64,000 nucleotides of DNA from Diphasiastrum complanatum (GCA_029204225.1 CM055108.1:25427803-25491802), one strand, 5' to 3'. Shown: positions 1 through 11,200, counted from the stretch's first letter. Program-made: numbers and translations. The notes: generated by a model not told the origin, from the sequence alone.

Positions 1-584
1 ATGATCTGTTTTTCAAGCATTTAAAGCTTTCCACATCGACTTGTTTCAAAAGAGTTTTGATGATCTCTCTGTCAGAACAAACCAGCGCCCTTGTAGTCTG
101 AATTTTCAATGCTTGGTTTTAGTTTTTCCGTGGAGTGTTGGATTGTAGTTTTGCTAGATCGAAGGACGTTCTATTAAGGATAACCCAATGCTGTCAGAGG
201 AGGATTGGGAGCTTCTAGATTCCAATATATTTCGGAAACGTTTTTCAGTATACCTCCAATTGTTTGCTAGCAAACCAGTGATCTGTATATGCAATTTACG
301 ACAAGCCCAGGTCGGTGCATACCGTTTGGTAGTTCTGATCTAGCAAACTGAGGGAAATTCTGTGGCTTGGATTCCAGGGGCACTCATTCCTTTTTCTTTC
401 ATTTATTGCTGTTTTGTTTTTTTGAAGAGCTTTGGGTCAGATTTGCCTTTTCTCAGTGTTTCACAATAAGTGCAATTTTCTAGCTTGATTTTGTGCTGTC
501 TTTGTTTTTGTTCATAATGAAAGATGATAGAGTTGATATTCCGCTTAGCCTCCCGTTGCTCTTCCATCACCACCACCCAGCCCT
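1..584. other. No gene recognised; probable intron or element leader
   Basis: No reading frame here resembles a known family. A frame of about 50 codons opens at the ATG at 188 but matches nothing I know. No copy of the LTR start seen at 5095 and no initiator-tRNA-like primer site is visible, so the 5' LTR of the following gypsy element is either lost or lies upstream of the window. The stretch may belong to a large ALY intron. Confidence 0.4.
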
Positions 585-1367
585 GTGCTTAGCCCTGCCC
601 ATAATCCGCCTACAGTGGCTGCTTGTTCGCCTGCTGGTACTTCCCCTTCTGTGCAAGCTCGCATGCATAGTGTGGAAAAGACCTTCGTAGAGATGCAAGC
701 GATGATGGTAGCTGGTGGTTATGTGTCTTCCTCGCAGTATGCTCCGCCTTATCCATCTTCTGCTGTTCGTCCTATGTTACCTCCACCCTATCCAGAAGAC
801 AAAGATATTAAACCTACCCGTTTTGTTGGAAACACTCCCCAACGCAATACTGATATCATAGATCTGTGGTTGCATAAGTGGGAGGAATATTTTGATTTGA
901 AGCGGTCCCCAACTGATGAGGGTTGGTGGGTCCGCAAAGCTGCTTACCATTTCACTGATTTTGTTGACAGGTGGTGGCGCAAGTTGTTGAAGTCTAATCA
1001 GGCTCCATCCACCTGGCTTGACTTCAAGCGAGCTTTCAGAGCTCAGTTTATTCCTCCACATGAGCATGTGCGTGTGACAGATGCTTGGCTTTTGCATCGT
1101 CAGAGGCAGTACATGGTGCAGGAATATGCTAATAGGTATTGTGAGACACTTATCAAGATTTCAGAAGAGATTCCCGAGTGGCTAGTATTCCACAAGTTCA
1201 TATTTGGCCTTCGTGAAGAGTTGAGGCCTTTAGTGCTTAATGAAGGGTGCAAGATCTTAGAAGAGGCAGTTGCTACAGCTCTCAACTTTGAAGGTAATGT
1301 GCGCACCAAGGCTGAATCTGGAGCGTCAAGCTGGCCTCAGAAGAAGGGTTCGCGAAAGTCTGGCTAA
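585..1367 (+). pseudogene. gag: Gag capsid region of the gypsy element
   Basis: This open frame of about 260 codons has the retrotransposon gag pattern. A proline-rich stretch (about residues 50-75) is followed by a Trp-rich capsid segment with the short motifs WLHKWEEYF, WWRKLL and AQFIPP, then helices ending at FEGNVRTK. Gag would form the virus-like particle in the cytoplasm. The first internal ATG is at 663; the frame is also open upstream without an ATG, so the true start is uncertain. It ends at a TAA before the zinc-knuckle segment, where an intact element would read through. Confidence 0.85.
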
Positions 1368-1406
1368 GTTGGTCAGAAAGGCTTTTCGCAGAAGGATCCT
1401 ATCCAA

Positions 1407-2066
1407 ATGCAGCAGACTTTGAAGCGCAAGGCGGGATCTCCTATGGCTCGTCGTGCTTATGACAAGTCTCCCCTTAGTCCTGAGCAAAAGGAAAAGGCCA
1501 AGAAAGACGGATTATGCTTTTTTTGTCTTGGCAAGCATCTTTTCAAAGATTGTCCTCGACGTACGGGCAAGAAGCTCCATGTTATGCAACATCAAGATGA
1601 GGGCAAGGATGAGGAAACTTTGGATGACTTGTTGGTAAGTGATGATGAGGACACTCGTCGTGTCATGACTATTTCGGTGCGGAAGCTTGTTCCAGAGGCA
1701 CCAATTTGTTATCTGTCGACCAAGGCGCGTGAAGCTTATCAGTTTCCTGATAGTGCACTGATACGCATGAGGGGGAAGCTGGAAGGTCATGACGTGCTCG
1801 CCTTATTTGACATCGGTTCCTAGCATAATATTATCAATTCTCGCGTGGTGAGGAAGTTTCACTTGGCTACTGTTCCATCTGATTACCGGTATACTGTTGA
1901 GATGCCAGATGGTAAGGGAACATAGGTTTGGGATGAAAGAATATCTCGGGCGTATTTGTCATACCGAGAAGTTAAATTTTGAAATTACTAAACTGGCTAA
2001 GTTTGATATTGTACTTGGTAAGCGGTGGCATGCAAGTTAGCAGCCCGCTATAGATTTCAAGTCACA
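1407..2066 (+). pseudogene. Gag zinc knuckle and aspartic protease of the gypsy element
   Basis: A CCHC-like knuckle (CFFCLGKHLFKDC, 1519-1557) has Cys-X2-Cys-X3-His-X4-Cys, one residue shorter before His than the usual CX2CX4HX4C. A protease flap follows, and the expected D-(S/T)-G site reads ALFDIGS, so Ile replaces Ser/Thr. A TAG stop follows at 1821-1823, and recognisable protease sequence continues beyond it (HNIINSRVVRKFHL) with another stop near 1924. In an intact element this part would bind RNA and process the polyprotein. Confidence 0.8.
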
Positions 2067-2067
2067 T

Positions 2068-2979
2068 GTGTATAAGTTTGGGCATGAGGGTATGTCTCAT
2101 GTCTTAAAGGGGGAGAGACCATTTGTTGAGGGTCCTCTTGTTACCTGTATGCAAGTAAAGAGAATGGAGATTCAATATTTGTGGTTGTGTTATGTGAATG
2201 TTGATTCCAGTTTTGATTCTTATGTTGATAATAATAAGATAAACACACTCACTAATAAACCACAAGAAGCTTCATTTACTTTTGCATCCTCTAGTGCACA
2301 TGCATTTTCATTACAGCCAAGATGTGACCCAACAAGTGTGTTGGAGAAGTCCATCCGCACTCAGTTTAAAGACGTGCTAATTAGTAATATGCTAGAGGGA
2401 TTGCTGCCTGGTCGGAACGTTGACCATCCTATTGAGCTCGTTCCAGGGGCAAGTTTGGTATGTAGGCCTCCTTATAGGATCTCAAGCTGGGGTACATCCG
2501 TCGAAGTTATTCACCTTTTGCCTCTCCTATTTTACTTGCTAAGAAAAAGGATGGTAGTTTCCGGATGTGTGTAGATTACAGGGGATTGAATAAGATCATT
2601 GTAAAGCACATGTATCCGATGCCCAAGATTGATGATCTACTGGATGCGTTGCAAGGTGCAACCATTTTCAGTAAGATAGATCTCAAAAGTGGACATCATC
2701 AAATACGGATTTGAGATAAAGACGTCTAGAAGACGGCCTTCCGAACTCGTTTCGGTCATTATGAGTTTTCGGTTATGCCACTTGGGTTAACCAATGCCCC
2801 AGCCACGTTCATGATGCTCATGAACGATGTCTTGCGAGACTAGATGGGCAAGTTTGTTGTCAATTTGATTGACGATATATTGGTTTTTTCATCTCAAGAC
2901 CGTATTGGGCAAGTTACAAACTTCTGTCTTGTATGCCAATGCTCAAAAGACAGAGTTGTGAAAAACTCGTGTCCAGTAT
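2068..2979 (+). pseudogene. pol: Reverse transcriptase of the gypsy element
   Basis: The protease-RT linker (PGRNVDHPIELVPGA) leads into RT palm and finger motifs: KKKDGSFRMCVDYRGLNK, FSKIDLKSGHHQIRI, and the catalytic box NLIDDILVFS (LIDD in place of the usual YIDD/YVDD). The frame shifts near 2500. Stops at 2712-2714 (TGA) and 2727-2729 (TAG) stand where the family usually has Arg and Trp, and another TAG falls near 2841. The copy is non-functional but still easy to recognise. Confidence 0.9.
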
Positions 2980-3620
2980 TTGGGTCACGTAGTGACAGCT
3001 GAGGGTATTTCGGTTGACCCAGCCAAGGTGGCTGTGGTTAAGAAGTGGCCGAGGCCTGTCGATATATGCCAATTACAATCTTTCTTAGGCTTTTGTAAGT
3101 TCTACCGGCGGTTTGTTAGGAATTACTCCTGGATAGCTGCTCCTCTAACAGGCCAGTTACGGAAAAACAACACTGTGGTTCGATGGGATGCTGAAGCTCA
3201 ACAACGTTTTGAGAACTTGAAGGAGTCTGTGGCCACGGCTCCAGTCCTCAAGATTGTGGATACCCAGAAACCTTTTGACCTAGAGACGGATGCAAGTGGC
3301 ATTGCCGTAGGTGCAGCGTTGAGCCAAGAGGGTAGACCGGTAGCCTTTGAGAGTAAGAAGTTAACACCAGCTCAATAGAGATATCCTACACACGAGCAAG
3401 AGTTGTATGTGATTATACATGCGCTCAAGGTGTGGAGACATTATTTATATGGCGCCGAGTTTTATGTGTACATAGGTTATCATACTTTAAAGTATTTTTG
3501 CACTCAGCCAGATTTGAAAGGTTGCCAAGCTCGGTGGGCCGAGCTGATGCAGGAATTTCACTTGGAAATTCGCTTCCGAAGAGGGAAGGAAAATGTGGTC
3601 GCTGATGCACTATCTCGTAT
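2980..3620 (+). pseudogene. pol: RT connection and RNase H of the gypsy element
   Basis: The RT thumb/connection motif LQSFLGFCKFYRRFVRNYS comes first. RNase H follows with the catalytic Asp context FDLETDASG, then VAFESKKLTPAQ, THEQELYVIIHALKVWRHYL and the end motif VVADALSR. RNase H would degrade the RNA strand during reverse transcription. One TAG interrupts the frame at 3376-3378, at a position that varies between family members; the frame is otherwise intact. Confidence 0.92.
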
Positions 3621-4490
3621 ACTGCATCGGATGAGCTTTACTGTGGTTGACAGTGGTCTCATGGAGGAGATTAAGAAGGCTCAAGAAAAGGAGCCGCATT
3701 GTCAGCATGTGTGGCCTAATGTGCGCAAGGTAGTCGACCAAACAGAAGAGTCAGTCGAGGCTGTCTCTTCCGTAGAGGCACACACCAATACATATCTAAC
3801 ATACACCGTGAAGGATGGTATGTTATTGGGAAATGGAAGTGTTTTCGTGCCAGACGTGAAGGATCTTCGTCGTAAGATACTTCATGAATGCCATGATAGT
3901 CCCTGCGCAGGGCACCCTGGTATTGATAGGACTAGTGAGCTTTTAAGAAGGCATTATTTCTAGCCACGATTGCAGCGGGATGTAAGAGAGTACGTCCAGC
4001 GTTGCACGGTTTGTCAAGTGGACAAGGCCGAGAGAGTAAGAACTCCAGGCTTGCTACATCCACTTGAGATACCTACAGGAAGGTGGGAAAGCATCTCTGT
4101 GGATTTTATTGTTGGGCTACCCAAGACCCAGAAGGGATTCAATTCCGTTATGGTAGTGGTAGACAGGTTTTCCAAGATGGCTCATTTCATCGCAACGACC
4201 AAGGTCACAGGTTCACAAGTGGTTGAGTTGTCTATTGAGAATATTGTCAAGTTACATGGTCTTCCGAAGTCCATTGCGCCAAGCTGGGAACATAGTTGCG
4301 GATGAGTAGCTCTGAGCATTTTCAGACGGATGGTCAGACAGAGCGAGTGAATCAGTTCTTGGAAGATATGCTTAGGGCATATGTTAGTAGTACGCAAACA
4401 GAGTGGGTAAAGCATTTACCGCTATTGGAGTTCGCGTACAATGATAAGAGACATGCGTCCACTAGATTGAGTCCATTTGAGCTCAATTAA
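3621..4490 (+). pseudogene. pol: Integrase of the gypsy element, catalytic core deleted
   Basis: The zinc-binding HHCC module is present (HECHDSPCAGHPG, then CTVCQVDKAE). The first catalytic Asp is in WESISVDFIVGLPKT, and the catalytic Glu is in FQTDGQTERVNQF. Between HGLPKSI and the downstream LGT-like residues (about 4276-4290) the stretch that normally carries the second catalytic Asp is missing, by about 25 residues. The reading frame also changes there. A TAG at 3961-3963 interrupts the HHCC region. The enzyme cannot have a complete DDE triad. Confidence 0.9.
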
Positions 4491-4542
4491 GGTTTCAGGC
4501 CATTGAGTCCTGCAATCATAGGGATTCCGCACTGTTGAGTTT

Positions 4543-5073
4543 TTGGCTCAGATGCAGCAGAAGCTAGAGATGGCACAAGATAACTTGTCCAAGGTTGTAG
4601 CTAGGGCAGAGAGTTATACTCGTGAGAACCGTACCTATCGAGAATTTGAGAATGGAGATTGGGTGTATTTACTAGTCCCTTCGAAGTCGAAGGTGCAACG
4701 CACAGGAAAGTGCGCCAAGTTATCTTCTTGGTATTGTGGACCATGGTTGATTATTAAGAAGGTGATCCAAGTGGCTTATAAGCTACAGCTACCTGTGGGG
4801 TGCAAGGTGCATCCAGTGTTTCATGTTAGCGAACTGAAGAAATGTTTGCACGATGGCGATAGCTTGGTGGAAGGTCTAGTGTCTCTAGAGGAGAAAGACA
4901 CCACAGGTTATGGGCCAGAAAGAGTCCTAGATCGAAGGGAGCAACGCTGGCATAATCGCCTCCTTCAAGAGTATCTAGTAACTTGGAAAGGGCATCCGTT
5001 GTCAGATGCTACTTGGGAGACGCGACAGGCGTTGCAGAAGTCTTACCTAGAGTTTGTCATCGAGGACCAATGA
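4543..5073 (+). pseudogene. Integrase C-terminal domain with chromodomain
   Basis: This 176-codon frame starts with the integrase tail (GDWVYLLVPSKSK, WYCGPWLIIKKV, HPVFHVSELKKCL). It ends in a chromodomain, EYLVTWKGHPLSDATWE (about residues 138-154), followed by a basic/acidic helix up to the stop. Chromodomains of plant chromoviruses are thought to steer integration by reading histone marks. This piece has no internal stop and is the best preserved part of the element. Confidence 0.93.
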
Positions 5074-5080
5074 CTCGCCA

Positions 5081-5240
5081 GAGGAAGGAAGGATTGTTAG
5101 AGCCCAGTTACGGCTCTACCATGATCTCGGCATGGCCGGTTACTAGAGGGCTTGAGGCCTAGTATTGGCAAGGGTCGGTGACCGATGAGGACATCTGTCC
5201 CAAGTAGGGACTGGTGCGTCACAAGCAGTGACCCGGTGTG
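5081..5240 (+). repeat. Polypurine tract and truncated 3' LTR
   Basis: The stop codon of the chromodomain frame is followed by a purine run (GAGGAAGGAAGGAT, 5081-5094). A TGTTAG start at 5095 is the typical position of a 3' LTR. Only about 145 bp remain before LINE sequence on the other strand takes over near 5240. No second copy of this LTR occurs in the window. Confidence 0.6.
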
Positions 5241-6175
5241 GCCACCTGACAAGCTGTTTTTGTGGACAGGTTGGATGATATTAGTACACCAGGAGTGTGG
5301 GAAACCAGAGACGACAACACAATTAAGCATGGTGGCTAGGATGGGTGAGAGTATATCTGCAGCATTGATTGGCAGTTCTGCCTCAAGGTCTTCTATATCT
5401 CTAGTACAGCGAGTCTTCATTCTCTTTATGGCTTCTATGACCATTTCAGAGGTGAAGACGCTGAATTCACTTGGATGGGGTGAGATGGAGATGGGCGAGT
5501 CAGTGGGTATGGTGTATAGTGAGGTAGCGTAGGTGGACCAGATGTGTAGGTCGTCATCAAAAGGGGGTGGAGCACGAGGGCTAAATGCATGCCAAAAGGC
5601 GCCTGTAGATACTAGAGGAGCTAAATAGGGAATCAACGACGCTTCTCCCTTTTTGATCCTCATAGGCGCGCCTTTTGCAGCAGAGTGTACGAGTAAGGGC
5701 TCGTGTGTGCGTGCATGTGCAACACGGAGATGTAGGGAACGACATTCATCTCAAAGCATGGAGGTCGAGTAGGACGAGCTGGTGTGAATGTGTGTCGGTG
5801 GGGCGTGGATGGAAAGGAAACTGAGGCAGCAGTGTGAAGTGAGGTGGTAAGGAATCATGTGGGAAGTGATGGAGTAAAGAAAGAAGGGCTTCCTGGTAAG
5901 TCGTAATATAGGGGTGAGCGATGGTATATCTGGGAGCACGGTCAATGAAGGGACGAGGTGGAGATTGTGAAATTGGGACAGAGCCCAGGTGGAAGGATAA
6001 AAAGGAGTGATCAAAGAGAGTAGTGGGAATGATATCGAAATGTGATATTAGTGGAATGAAAGATGGTAACCCCACGAGATAGTCAACAACATTGTGCCTG
6101 CCACTATGAGGGTAGTATGTGTAGCTGGTCAAATCAGGCCAACAAGCAAGGCCATTATAAATCGTCTAAAGTGGT
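5237..6175 (-). pseudogene. LINE fragment: endonuclease end and RT start
   Basis: Read on the minus strand from about 6175 downwards, the first part matches the C-terminal half of a LINE apurinic-like endonuclease (NVVDYLVGLPSF, then LFDHSFLSFHLGS, like the usual D/S-DHS box). The second part (5663 to about 5240) matches the linker and N-terminal RT region: GAFWHAFSPRAPPP, EMVIEAIKRMKTR, GFPHSWCTNIIQPVHKN. Catalytic RT motifs further on are absent, cut off where the gypsy LTR begins. It is a dead relic. Confidence 0.75.
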
Positions 6176-6298
6176 TTTGAGAAAACGTTGGCATTTTGGG
6201 TATCCACAATACTACGTACCTGAATTTTGAGAGCTTTGCTGCCCCAAAGTCTCTCCTCTGAAAGAGTAACTGAAATAACCGAGGAGATTAGTTCCTTT

Positions 6299-6502
6299 CT
6301 AGAGCACCGTTGCCCAAGACATGGTTTCTTCCTTATGCTGTTCAATTTTATCTTCTAGTTCCTTGAAGCGGTTTGAGGATTCCGGTGTGGCAAGAATAGG
6401 TTGGGCTCTAAGCTCATGCGCCAATGTGTCCACTTTTGTTTTCAGTTTATCATTCGCCGTCTCCATCACTTGACCGTGCACCCAAATACCACTTGCTTGC
6501 AC
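6299..6502 (-). other. Short coiled-coil-like frame, possible LINE ORF1 remnant
   Basis: A 67-codon frame is rich in Glu, Lys and Leu with heptad-like spacing (NDKLKTKVDTLAHEL, RFKELEDKIEQHKEE). It lies just upstream, in minus-strand order, of the LINE endonuclease relic, where a LINE ORF1 would sit. The similarity is compositional only. Confidence 0.25.
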
Positions 6503-6559
6503 CAGTTTACCAACACTCTCTTATCTTGCCGCTCCACATCTTTCCACATCATAGGTCAC

Positions 6560-7330
6560 TAGAAGCACATACTTTTTTTCTTACCACCAACACTCCATAC
6601 CACGACTATCGTAGCCTTTCCTTCCAAGCGTCACAAGAAGAAAAAACCCAATGTACCAGGTCTATCGATCTGCCCTCCTTGGTATGACGATGAGTGCCGC
6701 TCCCACCATACTTCGTCTTAAGAAGCAAGCCTATGAAAAGTTGGAAGAGAGATGACATATCAGGCTTCCCCATGACTCCTCCACAGGTGCATTCTGGCGT
6801 GAGTTCATTCCTCACTCTTGATTTTTCTGATGACACGATTCTAGTGGTGAGGGACTATATGAGAGAGTATTGGTACGTTTTCGGAGCGACAAAGGTATCT
6901 TTGAGCAGATCATAAGCACTATTGGGGTGAAGCAGGGGTGTTCCCTCTCACCTATATTTTTGGGCTATATATTGACAGTTCGAGAGGGTTATAGCTGTGT
7001 GGTTAGTTAGGATGCAGACGTGGAGACATCTTAATTGCCATTCTCCTCTATGTAATTGTGGTTCTAGTTTCACCTACCAGAGAGGGTCTTCAGCGGCAGC
7101 TTGATTGCCTTCATGACTCCTTTTCCGGATGGGTCCAAGGGGTTAACATTGGGAAGACCAAAGTGATGATCTTGTATACTTCCAAGAGTAAACAACATGA
7201 GACGTGCAGCTTCTACTAGGCTTGGGAAAGGGCATGCTTCCCTTGTCCAGCTGGAGAGATTATTTTTCCATGAATTTATTCGAAATGCTCCAAGTAAGTT
7301 TCGGCTTTTTGACAATGAACATCTTTGTTT
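6560..7330 (+). pseudogene. LINE RT fragment, plus strand
   Basis: Short recognisable blocks in shifting frames include PPWYDDECRSHH near 6675, GAFWREFIPHS near 6793 (similar to GAFWHAFSPRA in the neighbouring minus-strand LINE), GVKQGCSLSPIFLGYILT near 6927 (the RT GxxQGxxLSP motif) and GKTKVMILYTS near 7155. Several frameshifts and stops separate them. Both LINE pieces contain the GAFW block, so they are two insertions of related LINEs and not one inverted copy. Confidence 0.7.
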
Positions 7331-7411
7331 CCCCTACACCTTATGATTTGTGGGAGATACTATTGTTTGTTTAGAGTTTCACAAGTCACTTTGCGTTCAC
7401 TCGTTTCATAT

Positions 7412-7580
7412 AAGGATCCATGTTGTGTTTTACTACGAGAGATGCTTTTAGTACTTCAAGATCTCGAGGCTTTTCATTAGAGTAGCCCAAACAAAAAGGA
7501 TCCATGTTGTGTTTTACTACGAGAGATGCTTTTAGTACTTCGAGATCTCGAGGCTTCTCATTAGAGTAGCCCAAACAAAC
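7412..7580. repeat. 84-bp tandem duplication
   Basis: Two head-to-tail copies of an 84-bp unit (7412-7495 and 7496-7580) each begin with AAGGATCCATGTTGTG and end with GTAGCCCAAACAAA. They differ at only a few positions (for example CAAGATCTC versus CGAGATCTC). The pair lies just downstream of the plus-strand LINE relic, perhaps in its 3' tail, or it is an independent recent duplication. Confidence 0.9.
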
Positions 7581-8240
7581 ATCTTCTTATCATCTCCTTT
7601 TTCTCTAGAAAACTACCATGAGTAGATCCAAACTCAGGATGATGAGGACAATGACGACAAGTCTTCTCACGGAGCTCAGAGATAGTGCACCTCCTAGGGA
7701 TACTTCGCAGCTAGACTTACTCGTCCTTTCTACGAGGAGAGTTCCCGCTGACACTCGACGTCAGCAGCATATCCCAACTTTACCTCCCATCGCTACCCGT
7801 ATCACATCTTTCTTTAGCAGCAGCAGCAACTCCTGCATGAGTCTCACCCATATTGTTTCTTTATCATGGTGTTTGTACTTACATGAATTTTCTTTTTATA
7901 GTTTCCGAGATGTTCATATGCTCCCACTTGTTCTGAACAGTTGACATGTATTTATTCGTCTTATATGCCTCTTGGCATGGAAGAGACATTAATAAAGCGC
8001 TCTCTCTCTCTCTCTCTGTGCGGTACAATTTTGTTAGTTGGAGAGTGCAATACAATGCGTCATTGATCAGGAGGTCTAGAACATTCATATATCGTTCTTA
8101 TGCACTGAGCATACTTTAAGGTAGTTTACTGAACATGTAAAAGAATCAAGCATCTCAGACTATGCAGAACCTTGGAGTAGAACTTATGCTAGTTGAGAGA
8201 GACTGACAAGTTTCAATGGCTCTATTATTTTATTGCACAG
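7581..8240. other. Intron sequence before the first visible ALY exon
   Basis: No family is recognised. An open frame of 108 codons at 7618 has no domain. A short CT run lies at 8000-8017, and the stretch ends in a splice acceptor (TTATTGCACAG, up to 8240). SANT-domain coding sequence, expected just upstream in an ALY gene, is not found in any frame. Confidence 0.5.
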
Positions 8241-11200
8241 GAAGAAAATAGAAGCGATGGAGAGGAAAGCAGTGAGAACATGGATACATCTGGAAATTCA
8301 CGCAAAACTGATTCTTATTTACAAGGACAATTTGAAAAATTAGCTTCGGGTGCTATGGTGGACTTAAATCCTGTTCCTTCTGCATATAATGGTCCATCTC
8401 CTGCAAAAAGGCGAAGAAGTATATTTTTCCTCTATTTCTCTTTCTTTGACTTCTCAATAAAGCAACCTCTTGTGGTGTGTGCTTTTGGAGTTCACTCTAG
8501 AAATTTTAACTGCTGACGCATTCATCAGAGCACTTCAAATTCATAATATACAGTCCTTATATGCTCTAACAACTTTAGATTGTTATCCAGAGCTGGAGAG
8601 CTAATTTCTTCCCCTTTTATTGAGGCTCTTAGACTTCGAGTTCTTTCTAGATTTTGTGTGGTGTACATTATAAAGTTTTGTGTCTCTTCGATTTACTGAT
8701 GAGCCATCTAGGCTTGCCCTTGTATTTAATATTTCAAATTTTTTCTGTCATAATTTGCAGCAGTTCGATCTCGAATGGCTATAAAAGTGCCTCAAATTCG
8801 TGCTGAAGAAAATATTCAGAAGAAGGTTAAGACCATAATTGCTGGGAAACAAAAGCATCAAGAGTATGACCATGATTCAGATGGAGATTGCGATTTCAAT
8901 AAAGTTGCTACAGTTGTGGCATTAACATTGGCCAAGGCATCAAACAGCATAGCTTCTCCGCAAGTTTCCCATACATCGTCTCAAAAGGCAAATCGTTTGT
9001 CAGATAAGAAGGTATCCTACACTGAGTTTTGGTATATTCCAAAAGCATATGCTTGGTGGTTTCTGTCAATTGGAATGTCTGATTTGTCCTGGGATGTATA
9101 GAACTTAGAAGCAATTTGAAATGTGATGGATTGAACTGGTTTTCACAGGATGCAGTTCTCAGAAATGATCTAGGTGGATCAGATTCCAAAAATTCGGATT
9201 CAAATGTGGCTGATCATAAGTTAGAATTGTGCAAAGTACACAAAATTGTAGAAAATGGTGTCTCCATCAAATCAAGAACCGCTATTATAGCAAATCTGGG
9301 GGGTGCAATGAATCACAATTGCGATATACGGGGAAAATCCACAAATCCTACTTCAAAGAAGCCAAATATGATTGAGAATTTTGACAAGTTTAAAGAGGAC
9401 TGCAAGAGCACAGATGAGGAGACATGCATGCAAGGAACGGAAAGCGACGAGGAGAATGCTGGACCTATCACTCTTAAACCTGCATTGTTATTGACAGATA
9501 AGTTATCTCCAGAAAGGATCAAGAAAAGAAGCAGGCAGTTGTTTTGTGGAGGTAACTTCAACATCCTTTCTTCAATACTAACTTCTGTTTATTTACCATG
9601 ACCTTACCATAATCCAAAGATAGCTATTGCAGATGACAGCAGTGGTCTTGATACTTTAGCCACCCTGGCTGATCTCTCCCTAAATGGCTTGCTGCCTTCG
9701 CCAACACTTGAGCCAGGTGTTTATCCTTTTCATATTTTGGAGGTTGTATCTTTGTGTAGTGCTATGCTTTTCATTGGTTATAACTGCACACTGTTAGCAC
9801 TGTTTAGTAGATATTTGAGTCAAATGTGGTTCTGACGTGTTATGTCAAACTTTTAAGACCTCTTGTGCTCACTCTCTGAGCCAGTATTATATTTTAAAGT
9901 GAGCTGTGCGGAATCTTGGTCTTTTTTGTGAGGAATTGATGTAGCTGGCCTGATGGCCACTTTCATTGGAATGAGAATAGCTTTGAGTGCTAATCAACAG
10001 CATATTTTTCAGTTAAGCATTTTGAAGAGGAGGAACGTTGTAATCTACAAGTGTCACAGAGCAATCTGGAAGATGCAATCATGAATGAAACTAGACAAGC
10101 TCTTGTCAAAAAGCCGTCTGGACATGCAAGTGTGGAACCTGAAGGTGTAAAACAAGATTCCAAGTCCAAAGTTTTAAGCACAAACAACTTGCACGAACTG
10201 CAACTGCCACCTGAATCACGAAAGAAAAAGAGGAGGACATCCGCTGATAAGGTGATCTGGAGTTTTTTTGTATATCTCGTGGCCTTCCTTGTTTGTATAC
10301 CTTGGCTGCTTCTTTCCCTACTGAGAGTGTGACTAATATGATTGCTGCATCTTTATTCTAAAGTTGCTATTGTAAAAAGTGCTCAAATTTTCAGGCAATT
10401 GTTTTTGTTAATGGGAGAATAATCATGCAAGCCCCCAATTCAGATGATGCAGTTGTTACATCAAAGTCTGGAAGTTTTTTAGGAATCATAATACGAATTA
10501 GCAGAAAATCTATGCCGCACTAAAAAGCGTATGAAATAATTCTCTGTTGGTGATGGAAGTAAATAGAGTAGGTTTGGAGGTCTACACTCTCTACAGTTTT
10601 TGCTTCCTGAATTTGGCTCTCATTTGTTTCATGATCACAGCTTTCTGTGCATGGGCAAGCAAGTACAGCAGATCCACCTGCACAAGCTGAACTCAAGGTT
10701 CTGAAGTTTTATTGAAAAATAGAGCTATTTCAAGGAAAATTGTTGCAAAATTGAATCGTTTTTTTTTTTGCTTCATTTACATAACATTTCTCGATTCTAT
10801 TCACTTGAACACTGTTATTCAGCAGCTTTTAGCTGTCAAGGGCATGGATTCCCTCTTATGGACATTCTTTTTGTCCCATAATACAGGCAGAGTCGATGCC
10901 CATCCCCAAGCAGCGAAACAAATCAAAGCGTCCAGCGAACTCTAAAAGCATTATACTGCAACATTCAAAAACGGATCAAGCATATAGTTCAAATGCTGAA
11001 AACCAGGAGTCAGTGATAGGGGGTTTTCTTGAAGACCAAGGCGAAATTCCTAATGATGGTGGTTTTGCTATTAGAGTCAAGAGTAAGAAGAGGACGTTAT
11101 TAGAAGAGAACTCAGTGGACAATTCTTCCATTGGATTCAGAGATCGAACTAGCCTACTAGGAACAGATTACCTTGACAGCAGATCTATAATAAATGAAGT

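Larger units (their letters stand above)
585..5240 (+). mobile_element. Degraded Ty3/gypsy retrotransposon, chromovirus type
   Basis: Domains occur in the order gag, zinc knuckle, protease, reverse transcriptase, RNase H, integrase, chromodomain, then a purine-rich tract (5081-5094) and an LTR-like start at 5095. Integrase after RT/RNase H places it in Ty3/gypsy, and the C-terminal chromodomain marks a chromovirus. The coding region is broken by many TAG/TGA stops, some frameshifts and a deletion in the integrase core, so the copy is dead. It is collinear, and no 5' LTR is seen. It probably sits in a large ALY intron. Confidence 0.9.

Noticed and set aside
777..1309. Minus-strand frames over the gag region
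   Set aside because: They are shadows of the recognised gag frame.
5237..7330. A single LINE with 5' inversion (twin priming)
   Set aside because: Both the minus and plus pieces contain the same GAFW region, so the halves are not complementary parts of one copy.
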